Below are positions 1 through 8,536 of a stretch of DNA of 64,000 bases, in pieces (the stretch's first letter is position 1; every line of letters begins with the position of its first letter). The notes under the pieces are model-generated. The model worked only from the letters and a program-made list of their open reading frames with translations. It had not been told where the DNA came from and ran no database searches. The translations under genes and the position numbers were made by a program. The stretch is from Maioricimonas rarisocia (GTDB taxonomy: Bacteria > Planctomycetota > Planctomycetia > Planctomycetales > Planctomycetaceae): positions 2,346,001-2,410,000 of the forward strand of contig NZ_CP036275.1 in assembly GCF_007747795.1 (NCBI RefSeq), written 5' to 3'.

Positions 1-37
1 TTCGACTTCTGTGCCCGGGCCGCTCGCATACGCCGTC

Positions 38-529
38 TCAGTCACTGCATGTGTGAGTCTGCGTCGGCGCTTCGGTGGCTGTCTCATCGGCCGGACCTTC
101 GCACTCGCAATCCGTGACGTCGCACTCGTTCTCAAAGTCCTCTTCAGGAATGAACTCGCAGTACCACAGTTTCGGAGGATGGCAGTTGTCCAGCACCACC
201 GGCGGGTCAAGCGGTTCAGCGACGCAGGTGTCGTTCGCGGTGTTTTCGTGAACGATGCAGGCTTTGATGACCCGGTCGTTCCCACTCTGGGATACGGTGC
301 AGTAGTACCCGAAGTCTCCGTCGGGGTCGAATGTTCCGTTCGGAGCACGTTCCCGCATCCGGTCTGTGACACCGGCGATACAGAATCCGCACAATGCCCG
401 CTCGAGGCAGCGTGAACCATTGACGGTTTCGTTCCCACTTCCCTGCCCGAACGTCACCGAGGCCAGAAGTGCTGAAGCAGCAAGGACGAACGGAACCACC
501 GGGACAGCAGACTGAATGAAACGCTTCAT
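38..529 (-). CDS. Small cysteine-rich secreted protein, function unknown
   Basis: The 163-residue product begins with a clear Sec signal peptide: MKRF, then a hydrophobic stretch to about residue 28 ending near TFGQG. The mature part holds about twelve cysteines (for example ALCGFC, YYC, DCEC), which suggests a disulfide-stabilised protein outside the cytoplasm. No catalytic motif or family is recognisable. It lies 44 bases downstream of the DUF1573 gene on the same strand, so the two may be co-transcribed. Secretion is well supported; the role is unknown. Confidence 0.7.
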   Translation of the reverse strand: MKRFIQSAVPVVPFVLAASALLASVTFGQGSGNETVNGSRCLERALCGFCIAGVTDRMRERAPNGTFDPDGDFGYYCTVSQSGNDRVIKACIVHENTANDTCVAEPLDPPVVLDNCHPPKLWYCEFIPEEDFENECDVTDCECEGPADETATEAPTQTHTCSD

Positions 530-573
530 TGATTCATTTCCGTGTAGAAGTACCTGGGGGAAGTGACTGCGAA

Positions 574-1623
574 CTAACGCCCGGGGTCATCGGTGAATGT
601 CGCGTCCAGAAGAAGTGCAGGTCCGTCCGGTCTCACCGAGAGAGCCAGACGTTTCGTGGCATCGCCGGAAGAAAGAATGTCCTTCACTTTCAGAGTCAGC
701 GAAAACACGTGGGGTTGAACACGCGTGGCGCTGGCAATGTGGACCCCATCGGGCAGTCTTCCCTCGGTAACGCCGCCCGGCGGTGACCCTTCGCGGCGGT
801 CGACAACGATGACGGAGAACTCGTTTCGTTCCGCAGTTGCAGTGAGCTGGTGCGGTGCCACCGAAGCCGCATCCATCACCACAAGAGAAACCGGTACTGT
901 GACCACGATGTCAGAATCCGGATGAGTGAAGCTGACGGTCTCTTTGAACGGCCCTTTCCACTCCTCTGTGAACGAAAGTTCCCATTCAGAGTCGCGTCCG
1001 TCTGTCGCGAGCTGGCGAACACGCATCACGTCCGGGGCGTCCACCACAATATCAGCCGGGGAACTCGAGAGGGGCAGCAGGTCGGTGAGCGACACCGATA
1101 GGCGCAGCGGACTCGGCACAGCGCCGGTCGCGAGTTGTGTCCGGGATATCGAGGCCGGTGTCACCGCGAGGGGCGTGTGGGAGCTCGCCTGGACGATGCA
1201 TGAAGCGGTGCGCACTCCACCCGATCCGGCGGCTTCGAAGTGAATCGTTGCCTTGCGATCCGCTCCAGGAGTGTCGGGAAGATCCAGCGATACATCGCAC
1301 TGCTGGGTCCCGTGTGGCGGGATCGTGAACGTCATCGGCGAGAACTCCGTGCATCCGCACGACGGCTTCGCTTTGACTGCCAGCTCTGTTTCGGAATTGT
1401 TGAAAAGCGTGATCTGCCCGGAAAGGTTCGTGCCAGGAACGCCCTGCCCGAGTGCGAACACACGCTTCGTGGCACCGAATTCCGGTTCAGCGTGTGATTG
1501 CTCTGCAGAGTCACAGCCACAGGTGACCAGGCTCAAGCAACAACCCCACACAATCATCCGGCACAACAGGACGGTCGACGTGTGAGTCGATCGACAGGGG
1601 AACGTGTCGCGCAGCATTGTCAT
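574..1623 (-). CDS. DUF1573-containing exported protein, possible lipoprotein
   Basis: This 349-residue protein carries a DUF1573 domain at roughly residues 48-140. It shows the family pattern of an Ig-like beta fold with the SCGCT signature at about residue 88 (KAKPSCGCTEFSP). DUF1573 proteins are usually exported and of unknown function. The N-terminus has a hydrophobic stretch followed by CGCDSAEQ, which could be a lipoprotein cleavage site, but the lipobox is imperfect. An internal Met (start at 1557) would place the hydrophobic stretch at the very N-terminus and may be the true start, though neither start has a strong ribosome-binding site. The C-terminal half is beta-rich with no recognised domain. 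Confidence 0.8.
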   Translation of the reverse strand: MTMLRDTFPCRSTHTSTVLLCRMIVWGCCLSLVTCGCDSAEQSHAEPEFGATKRVFALGQGVPGTNLSGQITLFNNSETELAVKAKPSCGCTEFSPMTFTIPPHGTQQCDVSLDLPDTPGADRKATIHFEAAGSGGVRTASCIVQASSHTPLAVTPASISRTQLATGAVPSPLRLSVSLTDLLPLSSSPADIVVDAPDVMRVRQLATDGRDSEWELSFTEEWKGPFKETVSFTHPDSDIVVTVPVSLVVMDAASVAPHQLTATAERNEFSVIVVDRREGSPPGGVTEGRLPDGVHIASATRVQPHVFSLTLKVKDILSSGDATKRLALSVRPDGPALLLDATFTDDPGR

Positions 1624-2212
1624 CGCATGCTCGGGGACTGAGAAGGAATGCGACCGGAGGCAGTTGAGGAAAGGGCCGACTGGCAGAGGGTGTCAGGAGG
1701 CAGCGGTCTGAGCGCGTGCCGTTGCAATTGGGGCCGTTGCAACGGCAATCGGGGGGACGTAAGCGGGTGCCATCCCTCAGATAGAGCGGTATCCGAGTCG
1801 CGGCTGGGACATGTTGTCGTCAGCTGCGATGAAACAGGCAGGGGCTGGAGAGAGATTCTCATCGGACGGCCCATCCGATTCTGGCCCTTGATGTCGTCGC
1901 CGCGAACGGGTGCTCGCTGAGAATGGCAACGCAGACATCGGGTGTTAATCGGATGCTAATCGGAATGTGACGTGGTTTCAACGGAGGAGCTTTTAGAATA
2001 CATCAACACTCCCGCTGGAAGAGATGTCGAGACACTTCCGCAGCAACAGACTTAGCCGCTCAATGCCTGCGACTTCAGGGGGATCCTGCCGTTGAAAACG
2101 TCCGGGACGGGGGCACAGCCACAGGAAGCGGCGCACGCCATACCGAACGGTCCTGTCACTGCACGACCCGACCAGGCAGGTTGGCCTGCAGGTTGCCCCG
2201 GCCGACTTGCCG
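1624..2212. other. Non-coding stretch, 589 bases
   Basis: No convincing gene is seen. Open frames here have no homologous-looking product or ribosome-binding site. The only structure noticed is a pair of direct 8-mers (TAATCGGA) at 1946-1953 and 1957-1964, one helical turn apart, followed by a 27-codon GTG-initiated frame at 1972-2055 that cannot be supported. Confidence 0.4.
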
Positions 2213-3178
2213 TCACTTCAGTGCGCGAGCTGCCGCCAGCAACTGCTGCACCACGTCCTGTTGTCGTTCGTGGTCCATGAGCCGCTCTCCGTCCCACTCG
2301 AACGCAGTCTTCGTCTCCGTTCCGCCGGTCCGGTCCACGGGAAGCCCCTGCCAGGCATGCACGCTGTCGAACGTCCCCGGTTCGGCGTTCCACGTGGTCA
2401 ACTCGATCTCCTTGAGTGTCCCCACGCCGTTGAGATCGGCCGCGGCAATCAACTGGTCCCGCTGCTGCGCAGGCACCGCATCGAGCACAACGCTGATGTA
2501 GAAGGCGTTGTCCGGCTCGACGTGAGCATTCGCAACGAACTGCACGGCTGGCGGAATGGCCTCGGAGGACTTGATCCGATTCCGCACCTCTTCGCCAAAC
2601 CGCTGCACAGCGTCGATCCGGTCCAGTAACTCATCGAGCTCGCGATGCTCGGCAATCAGAAACAGCGAGCAGCAGACACCCAGCTGAGTCGCCAGCGCCG
2701 ACTGTTCGTTCTTCGGCGCCCCTGGCGTCTCATAACTCGTCAGGGCACGGTCGAATGTATCCTGGTGCATGCCGAACGTCGTACGGAACGCTTCTTCCAG
2801 CAGAGTGTCCCGTTCATGCGGCGGCATCGCGGCCAGCTCTTCCGAGAGGCGGCTGCAGCGGCGATTCCCCAGCACGACATGCCAGCACCGCTGTGCCATC
2901 TCCTGCCCGGACAGACCGGCCGGACTGAACCAGGCCGAAGTATCGATGAGGTTCTGGATCAGCATGGGAACCGGCTCGCTGGCGACATCGGCAATGTGAG
3001 ACTGAACGTGACGGCGACGGTTTTCGATGGCGGCGGGAGCGTTCGGCGGATCGTCCCCCCTCGGATCGGCCAGTGCCTCACCACCCCCTTGCGACGGTCC
3101 GAACGTCAGCAGCAGCGCCACGCTGTTGAGGACCAGCAGCACGACCAGAATGAGTGCGATGCGAACACGTTTCGGCAT
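2213..3178 (-). CDS. Membrane-anchored or secreted protein, paralogue of the next gene
   Basis: The product has 321 residues. A signal anchor or signal peptide occupies residues 5-27 (RIALILVVLLVLNSVALLLT), and the rest is helical and presumably periplasmic. The start is supported by a GGGGG stretch just upstream of the ATG. It aligns by eye along most of its length with the product of 3513-4463: both share a GxSG segment, an SALATQLG/HHSNHAVA-like hydrophobic block and a LKEIELTTW/LAEIPLRTW block. They are therefore a diverged tandem duplication. No catalytic motif or known family is recognised. Confidence 0.75.
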   Translation of the reverse strand: MPKRVRIALILVVLLVLNSVALLLTFGPSQGGGEALADPRGDDPPNAPAAIENRRRHVQSHIADVASEPVPMLIQNLIDTSAWFSPAGLSGQEMAQRCWHVVLGNRRCSRLSEELAAMPPHERDTLLEEAFRTTFGMHQDTFDRALTSYETPGAPKNEQSALATQLGVCCSLFLIAEHRELDELLDRIDAVQRFGEEVRNRIKSSEAIPPAVQFVANAHVEPDNAFYISVVLDAVPAQQRDQLIAAADLNGVGTLKEIELTTWNAEPGTFDSVHAWQGLPVDRTGGTETKTAFEWDGERLMDHERQQDVVQQLLAAARALK

Positions 3179-3512
3179 GGTACGGCCCCCATTGAGTGTC
3201 GGTCAGGAATCGACTTGAGATCACCCGCCTCGATTGGAAACGAGCGATCTCTCTGCACGATTCATTCTCCGTTTAGCTTGCCCCGGGCGGCTTGCCCCTG
3301 TGTCAGCAGGGTGCTGTCGCCGGAGGCGACGCATCGTTCACAGGCTTGTCACGTGTTTCATGCGGGTGGTGCGTCACCCGCGCCGCAATCCGATTAGCAC
3401 GCTTGCCGCGACACACCCTGCAGTTGGTGCAGGCACGCTTCCGGTATCGGACCCGACGTTCTGAACCCACTCACGACACCGGAAGGGTGTCGCGAATGCC
3501 CTCAGTCACTTT
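3179..3512. other. Non-coding stretch rich in short stem-loops
   Basis: This 334-base gap lies between two same-strand paralogues. It holds four perfect inverted repeats: 3316-3330 (6-bp arms GTCGCC/GGCGAC), 3362-3381 (7-bp arms GCGGGTG/CACCCGC), 3417-3433 (6-bp arms CCTGCA/TGCAGG) and 3474-3492 (7-bp arms CGACACC/GGTGTCG). No gene is seen. Confidence 0.6.
3474..3492 (-). terminator. Stem-loop after the paralogue gene, possible terminator
   Basis: A 7-bp perfect stem (CGACACC/GGTGTCG) with a 5-base loop lies 20 bases past the stop of the 3513-4463 gene. There is no T-tract on the minus strand, so intrinsic termination is uncertain. Confidence 0.35.
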
Positions 3513-4463
3513 TTATTCCGCGTCCTCCAGCTCCCGCACCGCCGCCACTGCCCGTCGGATCACCCCGTTCCTCGCCTCCGCAGTGTTCGCTCCGATCTGC
3601 GACCAGCCGCGCACCATCCGATACCGCGCCAGAACGGGAGGCTCCGGTCGCGGTTCGACTCCCTTCGCTCGAACTCCTCCGAACATGTGGCTCGGCGTGG
3701 CCCACGTCCGCAGCGGGATCTCCGCCAGTGCCGGCCACGGCAGCCGGATCTGATCCCGCACAATCGCCTCGAATTCCGCCGCCGCGAGATACTGCTGCAG
3801 CATGAGCAGCGACAGATTGAGAATCACGAGCGAATCCGGACCCGCATCATACTCCAGCGGATTGACCGGCAGCGGATTGTTCGCAACTTTGGCCGTCGCC
3901 GCGCTGCCGAGTTCCTGCCAGCGCTCGACCTTCTCGATCAGGGTCGACGGCGGGCAGTAGCGGCTCACCAGAAACGCCGCGGCAGCGACCGCGTGGTTCG
4001 AGTGATGTGCGCCGATCGTCAGTTCGATGCCGCCGGATACGCGATACCTTGCGATCGTCTTCTCCAGCCGGCGGTCATGTTCCGCCAGCCACGTATCGAA
4101 CAGACGTTCCGCCCGGCGGTCCGCCTCAGCGGGAGCCAGATCGAGATACGCCGCGAAGATCCTTGCGACGCGACGATCCGCGAGCACCTGGATGATGCGG
4201 TTTGGGTATTCGTTGGCGGACCCGCTCTGCCCGGCAAACGTGACGGTAAGCTCCGGCCCGGCCAGCGACTCTTCCAGTTCCTCGAGCGACATCGCTGCCA
4301 CCCGCTGGATGAAGTCCTCCTCCCGCTGCTGCGCTGTCTCCGGCTCAGCGGCGGCCGCTGGTCGAATGGGACCAACATCCGGGCCTTCACGCAGCGACCA
4401 CAGGACCACAACGTTCATTGCGAAGAGGAGTAGTAAGGTGACTCCGAAGCGGCGGCCCGACAT
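3513..4463 (-). CDS. Membrane-anchored or secreted protein, paralogue of the neighbouring gene
   Basis: The product has 316 residues, with a signal anchor at residues 6-25 (FGVTLLLLFAMNVVVLWSL) followed by a helical, Glu/Arg/Ala-rich periplasmic part. A GGGAAG ribosome-binding site precedes the ATG. It shares overall length, N-terminal topology and several aligned blocks with the 2213-3178 product, and so appears to be its tandem paralogue. No known domain is recognised. The gene lies upstream of its paralogue in the direction of transcription, and a stem-loop-rich 334-base gap separates them. Confidence 0.75.
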   Translation of the reverse strand: MSGRRFGVTLLLLFAMNVVVLWSLREGPDVGPIRPAAAAEPETAQQREEDFIQRVAAMSLEELEESLAGPELTVTFAGQSGSANEYPNRIIQVLADRRVARIFAAYLDLAPAEADRRAERLFDTWLAEHDRRLEKTIARYRVSGGIELTIGAHHSNHAVAAAAFLVSRYCPPSTLIEKVERWQELGSAATAKVANNPLPVNPLEYDAGPDSLVILNLSLLMLQQYLAAAEFEAIVRDQIRLPWPALAEIPLRTWATPSHMFGGVRAKGVEPRPEPPVLARYRMVRGWSQIGANTAEARNGVIRRAVAAVRELEDAE

Positions 4464-4880
4464 AAGTGTCTTCCCTGCTGGCGGTTCTAAACCTCAATGT
4501 TCCGCACAGCCGGTCGAACGAGGACAGATCGCGACCGGTCCTGGTGAAGGTGTCATGCGGAGAACAGAAACACGACTCGCATTGAATCGGCGCTCCTCGC
4601 AGCAGGCGGGACTCCTCGCGCATCGAACTCACATGGCAGTACGAGACGCCCCAAACGAATACGTCGTCGCGCAGGCGAGAGCGAGCGATACTGTCCATAA
4701 GAGCTTGGCCCGGGTAGACAGTCGGGAACGACCGAGAGACTCGATGCTACCTGCTTCCCACGAGCGGTGCCAGACGAAAACGGTTACCGGGCCGCTTCGA
4801 GACAGGCACGCGCGATTCCTTCAGAGGCGTTTCCGGCGCCTCGGCATTCCGGTTCACTCAGACTTTAGAGCAGTCGCGAG
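4464..4880. other. Non-coding stretch, 417 bases
   Basis: No supportable gene is seen. It contains the promoter side of the minus-strand gene that starts at 4463, and a stem-loop downstream of the sugar isomerase-like gene (4824-4842). Confidence 0.5.
4824..4842 (-). terminator. Stem-loop after the sugar isomerase-like gene
   Basis: Arms GAGGCG/CGCCTC with a 7-base loop lie about 38 bases past the stop at 4881 on the minus strand. No clear T-tract follows, so this is a weak terminator candidate. Confidence 0.3.
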
Positions 4881-5831
4881 CTAATCCGCCGCAGCAAACG
4901 CCTCGCGCAGCATCGACAGGCTTTTCGGGATCGCCGTGCGCGGGTCGTCCTGCCCCTCGAATTCCAGCGATACGTAACCGTGATAGTTGTGTCCGGCCAG
5001 CATCTTCGCGATCCGCGGATAGTCGAGGTCCAGCGTGTACCACAGTCCCCCGCCGTAGTACGTCTTCGCCTGGACAAGTACCGTCTTTGGGGCGAGGATC
5101 TCCAGCCGCTCGTACGGATCTTCGAGGAAGTTCCCCGTGTCCATTGTGACCTGCAGCCACGGCGAGTCGATGGCGTCGACAACGCGCATGACTCCCTCGG
5201 GCGTGCGTCCCAGTCCCCAGTGGTTCTCCAGCCCGAGCACGACGCCGCACCGCTCAGCCGCTTTGAGGCACTTCTCCAGACCGTCGATCACCCACTCGAA
5301 TCCCTCCTCATCGGTGTACCCGTCGATAGGAGGTTCAATGCCGCGGTTCTTCATCAGATCATCGAAGTTCCTGCTGGTTCCCCACGTCCCCGTGTTGACC
5401 CGCATGGTCGGAATGCCGAGCTGGTAGCACAGTTCGATGCAGTGAATGGTATGTTCGACGTTTCGCTGGCGATACTCGATATCGGGACGCAGGAACCCCT
5501 GATGCGTCGAGAAGCCGCACAGATCCAGAGCATTCACGAATGCCCGCCGCTTGAGACGTTGCAGGTAACCGTTCGACTCGTCCGTCATCTGGCGATGCAG
5601 AATCTCGATCCCGTCGAATCCCATCTCGGCAGCGAGATCGATGCACGTCTCGACGTCCCGCAGATTCTCGTGACGGAACTGCCAGAACGAATAGGTCGAC
5701 ACGGCAAACCGCTGTGGTCGCCGCTTGCGGGCCGGGGGCGGTTCGTCGGACCGGGCCGGGCGGGCCCCCGCCATTGCAGCTCCCACCGCACATCCCGCTG
5801 CCATCCGTCCCACAAATTCGCGTCGGTTCAT
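4881..5831 (-). CDS. Tat-exported sugar phosphate isomerase/epimerase-like TIM-barrel protein
   Basis: The product has 316 residues. The frame stays open to 6491, but the ATG at 5831 is preferred: it has an AAAGGA ribosome-binding site and gives a twin-arginine signal (NRREFVGRMAAG, residues 2-13). After about residue 40 comes a xylose-isomerase-like TIM barrel (AP endonuclease family 2 fold). Visible family features are AVSTYSFW, MGFDGIEIL, GLENHWG with a metal-ligand Glu, TMDTGNF with a ligand Asp, and a C-terminal YVSLEFEG strand. Planctomycetes carry many exported copies. The substrate is probably a sugar or sugar acid, but the sequence does not say which. It is divergent from the kinase gene that starts at 6084. 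Confidence 0.88.
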   Translation of the reverse strand: MNRREFVGRMAAGCAVGAAMAGARPARSDEPPPARKRRPQRFAVSTYSFWQFRHENLRDVETCIDLAAEMGFDGIEILHRQMTDESNGYLQRLKRRAFVNALDLCGFSTHQGFLRPDIEYRQRNVEHTIHCIELCYQLGIPTMRVNTGTWGTSRNFDDLMKNRGIEPPIDGYTDEEGFEWVIDGLEKCLKAAERCGVVLGLENHWGLGRTPEGVMRVVDAIDSPWLQVTMDTGNFLEDPYERLEILAPKTVLVQAKTYYGGGLWYTLDLDYPRIAKMLAGHNYHGYVSLEFEGQDDPRTAIPKSLSMLREAFAAAD

Positions 5832-5928
5832 GTCGATCCTTTCCGCCCGTTGCGTGATCAATGCCGGCCTGATGGAACTGTCACAGCGTATCAGATCGTC
5901 ACGTGAACTTTCCTGATTCAGGCGTCTT

Positions 5929-5946
5929 GCGGCCGAATGAGGCCGC
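5929..5946. promoter_or_regulatory. Inverted repeat in the divergent promoter region
   Basis: Arms GCGGCC/GGCCGC separated by six bases lie in the 252-base gap between the divergent isomerase-like and kinase genes. A TATACT hexamer at 5978-5983, about 100 bases before the kinase start, could be a -10 box, but no good -35 is visible. An operator role is inference. Confidence 0.25.
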
Positions 5947-6083
5947 GCTGGTGCTGCGATGCCGGGCAGCAGAATGGTATACTTGCCGCAAAAGGTTCCC
6001 TGCGAATCTGCACAGACGTGGGCCACCAGGCGCTCCCCGGCAGGTGGCCCAGTCCAGAATGTTCCAGACGGAGCAGGACCGAG

Positions 6084-8348
6084 ATGGATGATCCGCACAG
6101 GCCCACCCGGGAGAACGATGAAGGGGATGCGGTCCCGCCAGAACCGGTCGGGCCCGACAATAAGACGCGTCCCATGCATACGGGCGCGTCGACCCGCCTG
6201 CACGCCGCAACCACCGGTGTCGACGAGAACGACCTGACCGGCATGGCGGACGCCGATGACTGGAAGGACGACATTCCGGTTTCGCTCGGGAAGTACACCG
6301 TCGAGGGGCCGATTGGCCGCGGCGGCATGGGGGTCGTCTGGAAAGCCCACGATCCGGATCTCAGCCGCACCGTCGCCATCAAGGTGCTTGCCCCCCATCT
6401 GGCACAGAGTCTGACCGCACGTCGACGTTTTCAGCGGGAGGCACGGGCGGCCGCAGCGATCAGCCACCCGCATGTGCTGACGATTCATCACGTCGAGGAG
6501 CAGAACAAGGCTCCCTTCCTCGTAATGGAGTATATCGCCGGCGGATCACTCAAGGAGTTCGTCGCGGAACGGGGCAAGCTGGATCCCGTGCTGGCCATTC
6601 AGTTGTGCTGTCAGATTGCCCAGGGGCTCGCTGCAGCCCACGCCCAGGGCGTCATTCATCGGGACGTCAAACCCTCAAACGTGATGCTCCACGAAGGGGG
6701 CGTCCGCGTGCGCATTGCCGATTTCGGCCTCGCCCGGGCGGCATTCGACAATTCGGACCTGACCTCACACGACCATGCGGTGGGCACGCCCGCCTATATG
6801 GCTCCCGAACAGCTGCGCGGGGCCCGTGTCGATGCGCGGGCCGATCTGTTCAGTCTCGGCTGTGTGATGCACTACATGCTGATCGGGCACTCGCCGTTTC
6901 AGGGTCGGACTCAGGCCGAAACGATTCACAAGATCCTCGGCCAGCCGCACCGGTCGCTGCTCGATGTCGACCCGACGATTCCGCCGGCGCTGGCCGAAAT
7001 CGTCGACCGACTCCTCCAGAAGAACCCGGATGAACGGTACCAGTCGGCGTTCGAAGTGGCCGCTCTCCTCGAACGCTACCTGACCATGCTCAATCAGGCG
7101 CCGACGGATGAGATCGCAGAGATCCTCGCCTCACCCACATTGAGCCGGCAACGACAGAAACGCGGGTGGTTGCTGGGAGTGGGAACCACGGCAGGTGGCA
7201 TGGCACTGATCGCATTCTCGCTGTGGATGATCTTCCTGCCGACAGGCGACCCGTTCGAATCATCGCCCGGGACGGCAAACATGGGCATGACCGCGCCGGA
7301 AGACGATTCGCCTGCCGTTGTGCCGGGAGCTCCCCCCCGGGTGACCCGAGTGATTACCGTCGCGGAAACCCGCGATGCCGACTTCCACGAACTCGAGGAG
7401 GCGATCGCACACGCAAAGCCGGGCGATACCGTTCGCGTGGTCGACGGATCCACCTACGCGGTCAACCTGAACCTGCGTAATCGCCGTGACCTGATCCTCG
7501 AAACCACGTCGGCCGCAGAACTCGTCGCCACCGATCCCAGCGAACATCTGATTCAGATTCACGGCGGACGCGGCATTCGGATTCGTGGCTTCCGGATGAC
7601 GACGACCTGTGAGAACTGCCACGCCATCGCGCTGATGGAAACGTCCGACGTCCAGCTTGAAGATCTCGAGATCGATCAGCAGGCCGCACACTCTGTGGCG
7701 GCGATTCATGTTGCCGACTGCAATGCCTCCCGTCATGATCCGCCGCTGGTCATCCGCAGTTGCCGCGTCCGCTCCGGCAGTTCCGGACAGTGTCTGTGGA
7801 TTCATGCCGATCCACAGCCGGTCTGGAATCTCGTCGTCGAAAACAACCGGTTCTTTGCCACCAGCCAGGCGACGGTCGCCGTCCTCTGGGGATACTTCGG
7901 GGAGGCAACGATCCGCGGCAACATCTTTGCCTCCGGCGGTGTCGGTCTGAATATGAACCTTCTCCCGGTGGACGGAGCCGATCCCGACGGATCCTCGCGA
8001 CGCCTGATTGGCAACAGGTTCTTCCGCTGTCGATCCTGGATCGGCCTGATGTCCACCGAACCGGCCCTGACTCCCTTTATCCTCGCCGACAACCTGATCC
8101 TCGAATCCGAGAACGTCGAGGCGACGCTCTCGCAGCAGGCCGAAGTCGCAGAGTACTGCAGCGTCGACGGAAACGTCTGGGAACACACGCGGCCATCCGA
8201 AACTCAGAACCGTCAGCTGCAGAAATGGGTGCGGTTTGAGCCCGAAGTGGCCGTGCAATCGAGAAACCCTTCTCACACGGATTTCCTGCGCCTGCCGGAC
8301 GACTCGCCGTTCCGAAGCACCGCTACCAGCAACGACCGCGACGACTGA
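6084..8348 (+). CDS. Membrane Ser/Thr protein kinase with extracytoplasmic beta-helix domain
   Basis: The product has 754 residues. The ATG at 6084 is preferred over the upstream open frame because of the GGAGCAGG ribosome-binding site. Residues 70-332 form a complete PknB-type kinase domain: GRGGMG loop, AIKVL with the ATP-binding Lys near 100, HRDVKPSN catalytic loop at 192-199, DFGLA at 213 and MAPEQ. A single transmembrane helix follows at about 361-385 (GVGTTAGGMALIAFSLWMIF). Residues 420-730 look like a right-handed parallel beta-helix of the NosD/pectate-lyase type (DTVRVVDGSTY, IQIHGGRGIRIRGFRM, NNRFFATSQ, GNRFFRCRSW). This part would face outward and could sense or bind a polysaccharide. 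Substrate and ligand are unknown. Confidence 0.9.
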   Translation: MDDPHRPTRENDEGDAVPPEPVGPDNKTRPMHTGASTRLHAATTGVDENDLTGMADADDWKDDIPVSLGKYTVEGPIGRGGMGVVWKAHDPDLSRTVAIKVLAPHLAQSLTARRRFQREARAAAAISHPHVLTIHHVEEQNKAPFLVMEYIAGGSLKEFVAERGKLDPVLAIQLCCQIAQGLAAAHAQGVIHRDVKPSNVMLHEGGVRVRIADFGLARAAFDNSDLTSHDHAVGTPAYMAPEQLRGARVDARADLFSLGCVMHYMLIGHSPFQGRTQAETIHKILGQPHRSLLDVDPTIPPALAEIVDRLLQKNPDERYQSAFEVAALLERYLTMLNQAPTDEIAEILASPTLSRQRQKRGWLLGVGTTAGGMALIAFSLWMIFLPTGDPFESSPGTANMGMTAPEDDSPAVVPGAPPRVTRVITVAETRDADFHELEEAIAHAKPGDTVRVVDGSTYAVNLNLRNRRDLILETTSAAELVATDPSEHLIQIHGGRGIRIRGFRMTTTCENCHAIALMETSDVQLEDLEIDQQAAHSVAAIHVADCNASRHDPPLVIRSCRVRSGSSGQCLWIHADPQPVWNLVVENNRFFATSQATVAVLWGYFGEATIRGNIFASGGVGLNMNLLPVDGADPDGSSRRLIGNRFFRCRSWIGLMSTEPALTPFILADNLILESENVEATLSQQAEVAEYCSVDGNVWEHTRPSETQNRQLQKWVRFEPEVAVQSRNPSHTDFLRLPDDSPFRSTATSNDRDD

Positions 8349-8536
8349 CGGCCGCGGTCCGCTCGGTCTCTCCTCGGTCAGTGCTACTGCCTATTTTGCG
8401 CATCCGGCACAACCACCACGGCACGCGAAAAACTCGCGCTTGCGGTACGGTGCGGAATCGACTTTGGTCCGAAACTTCTTTCTCGTAACGAGTGGATTGC
8501 GTCGGGGCCGGCGTTTACAGCTGAGGCGGGACAACC

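Noticed and set aside
1972-2055. 27-codon GTG-started frame
   Set aside because: The peptide looks plausible but is too short, has no ribosome-binding site and no homologue I can name.
5832-6491. 220-codon N-terminal extension of the sugar isomerase-like gene
   Set aside because: It would run through the divergent kinase start and bury the twin-arginine signal. The ATG at 5831 has a good ribosome-binding site.
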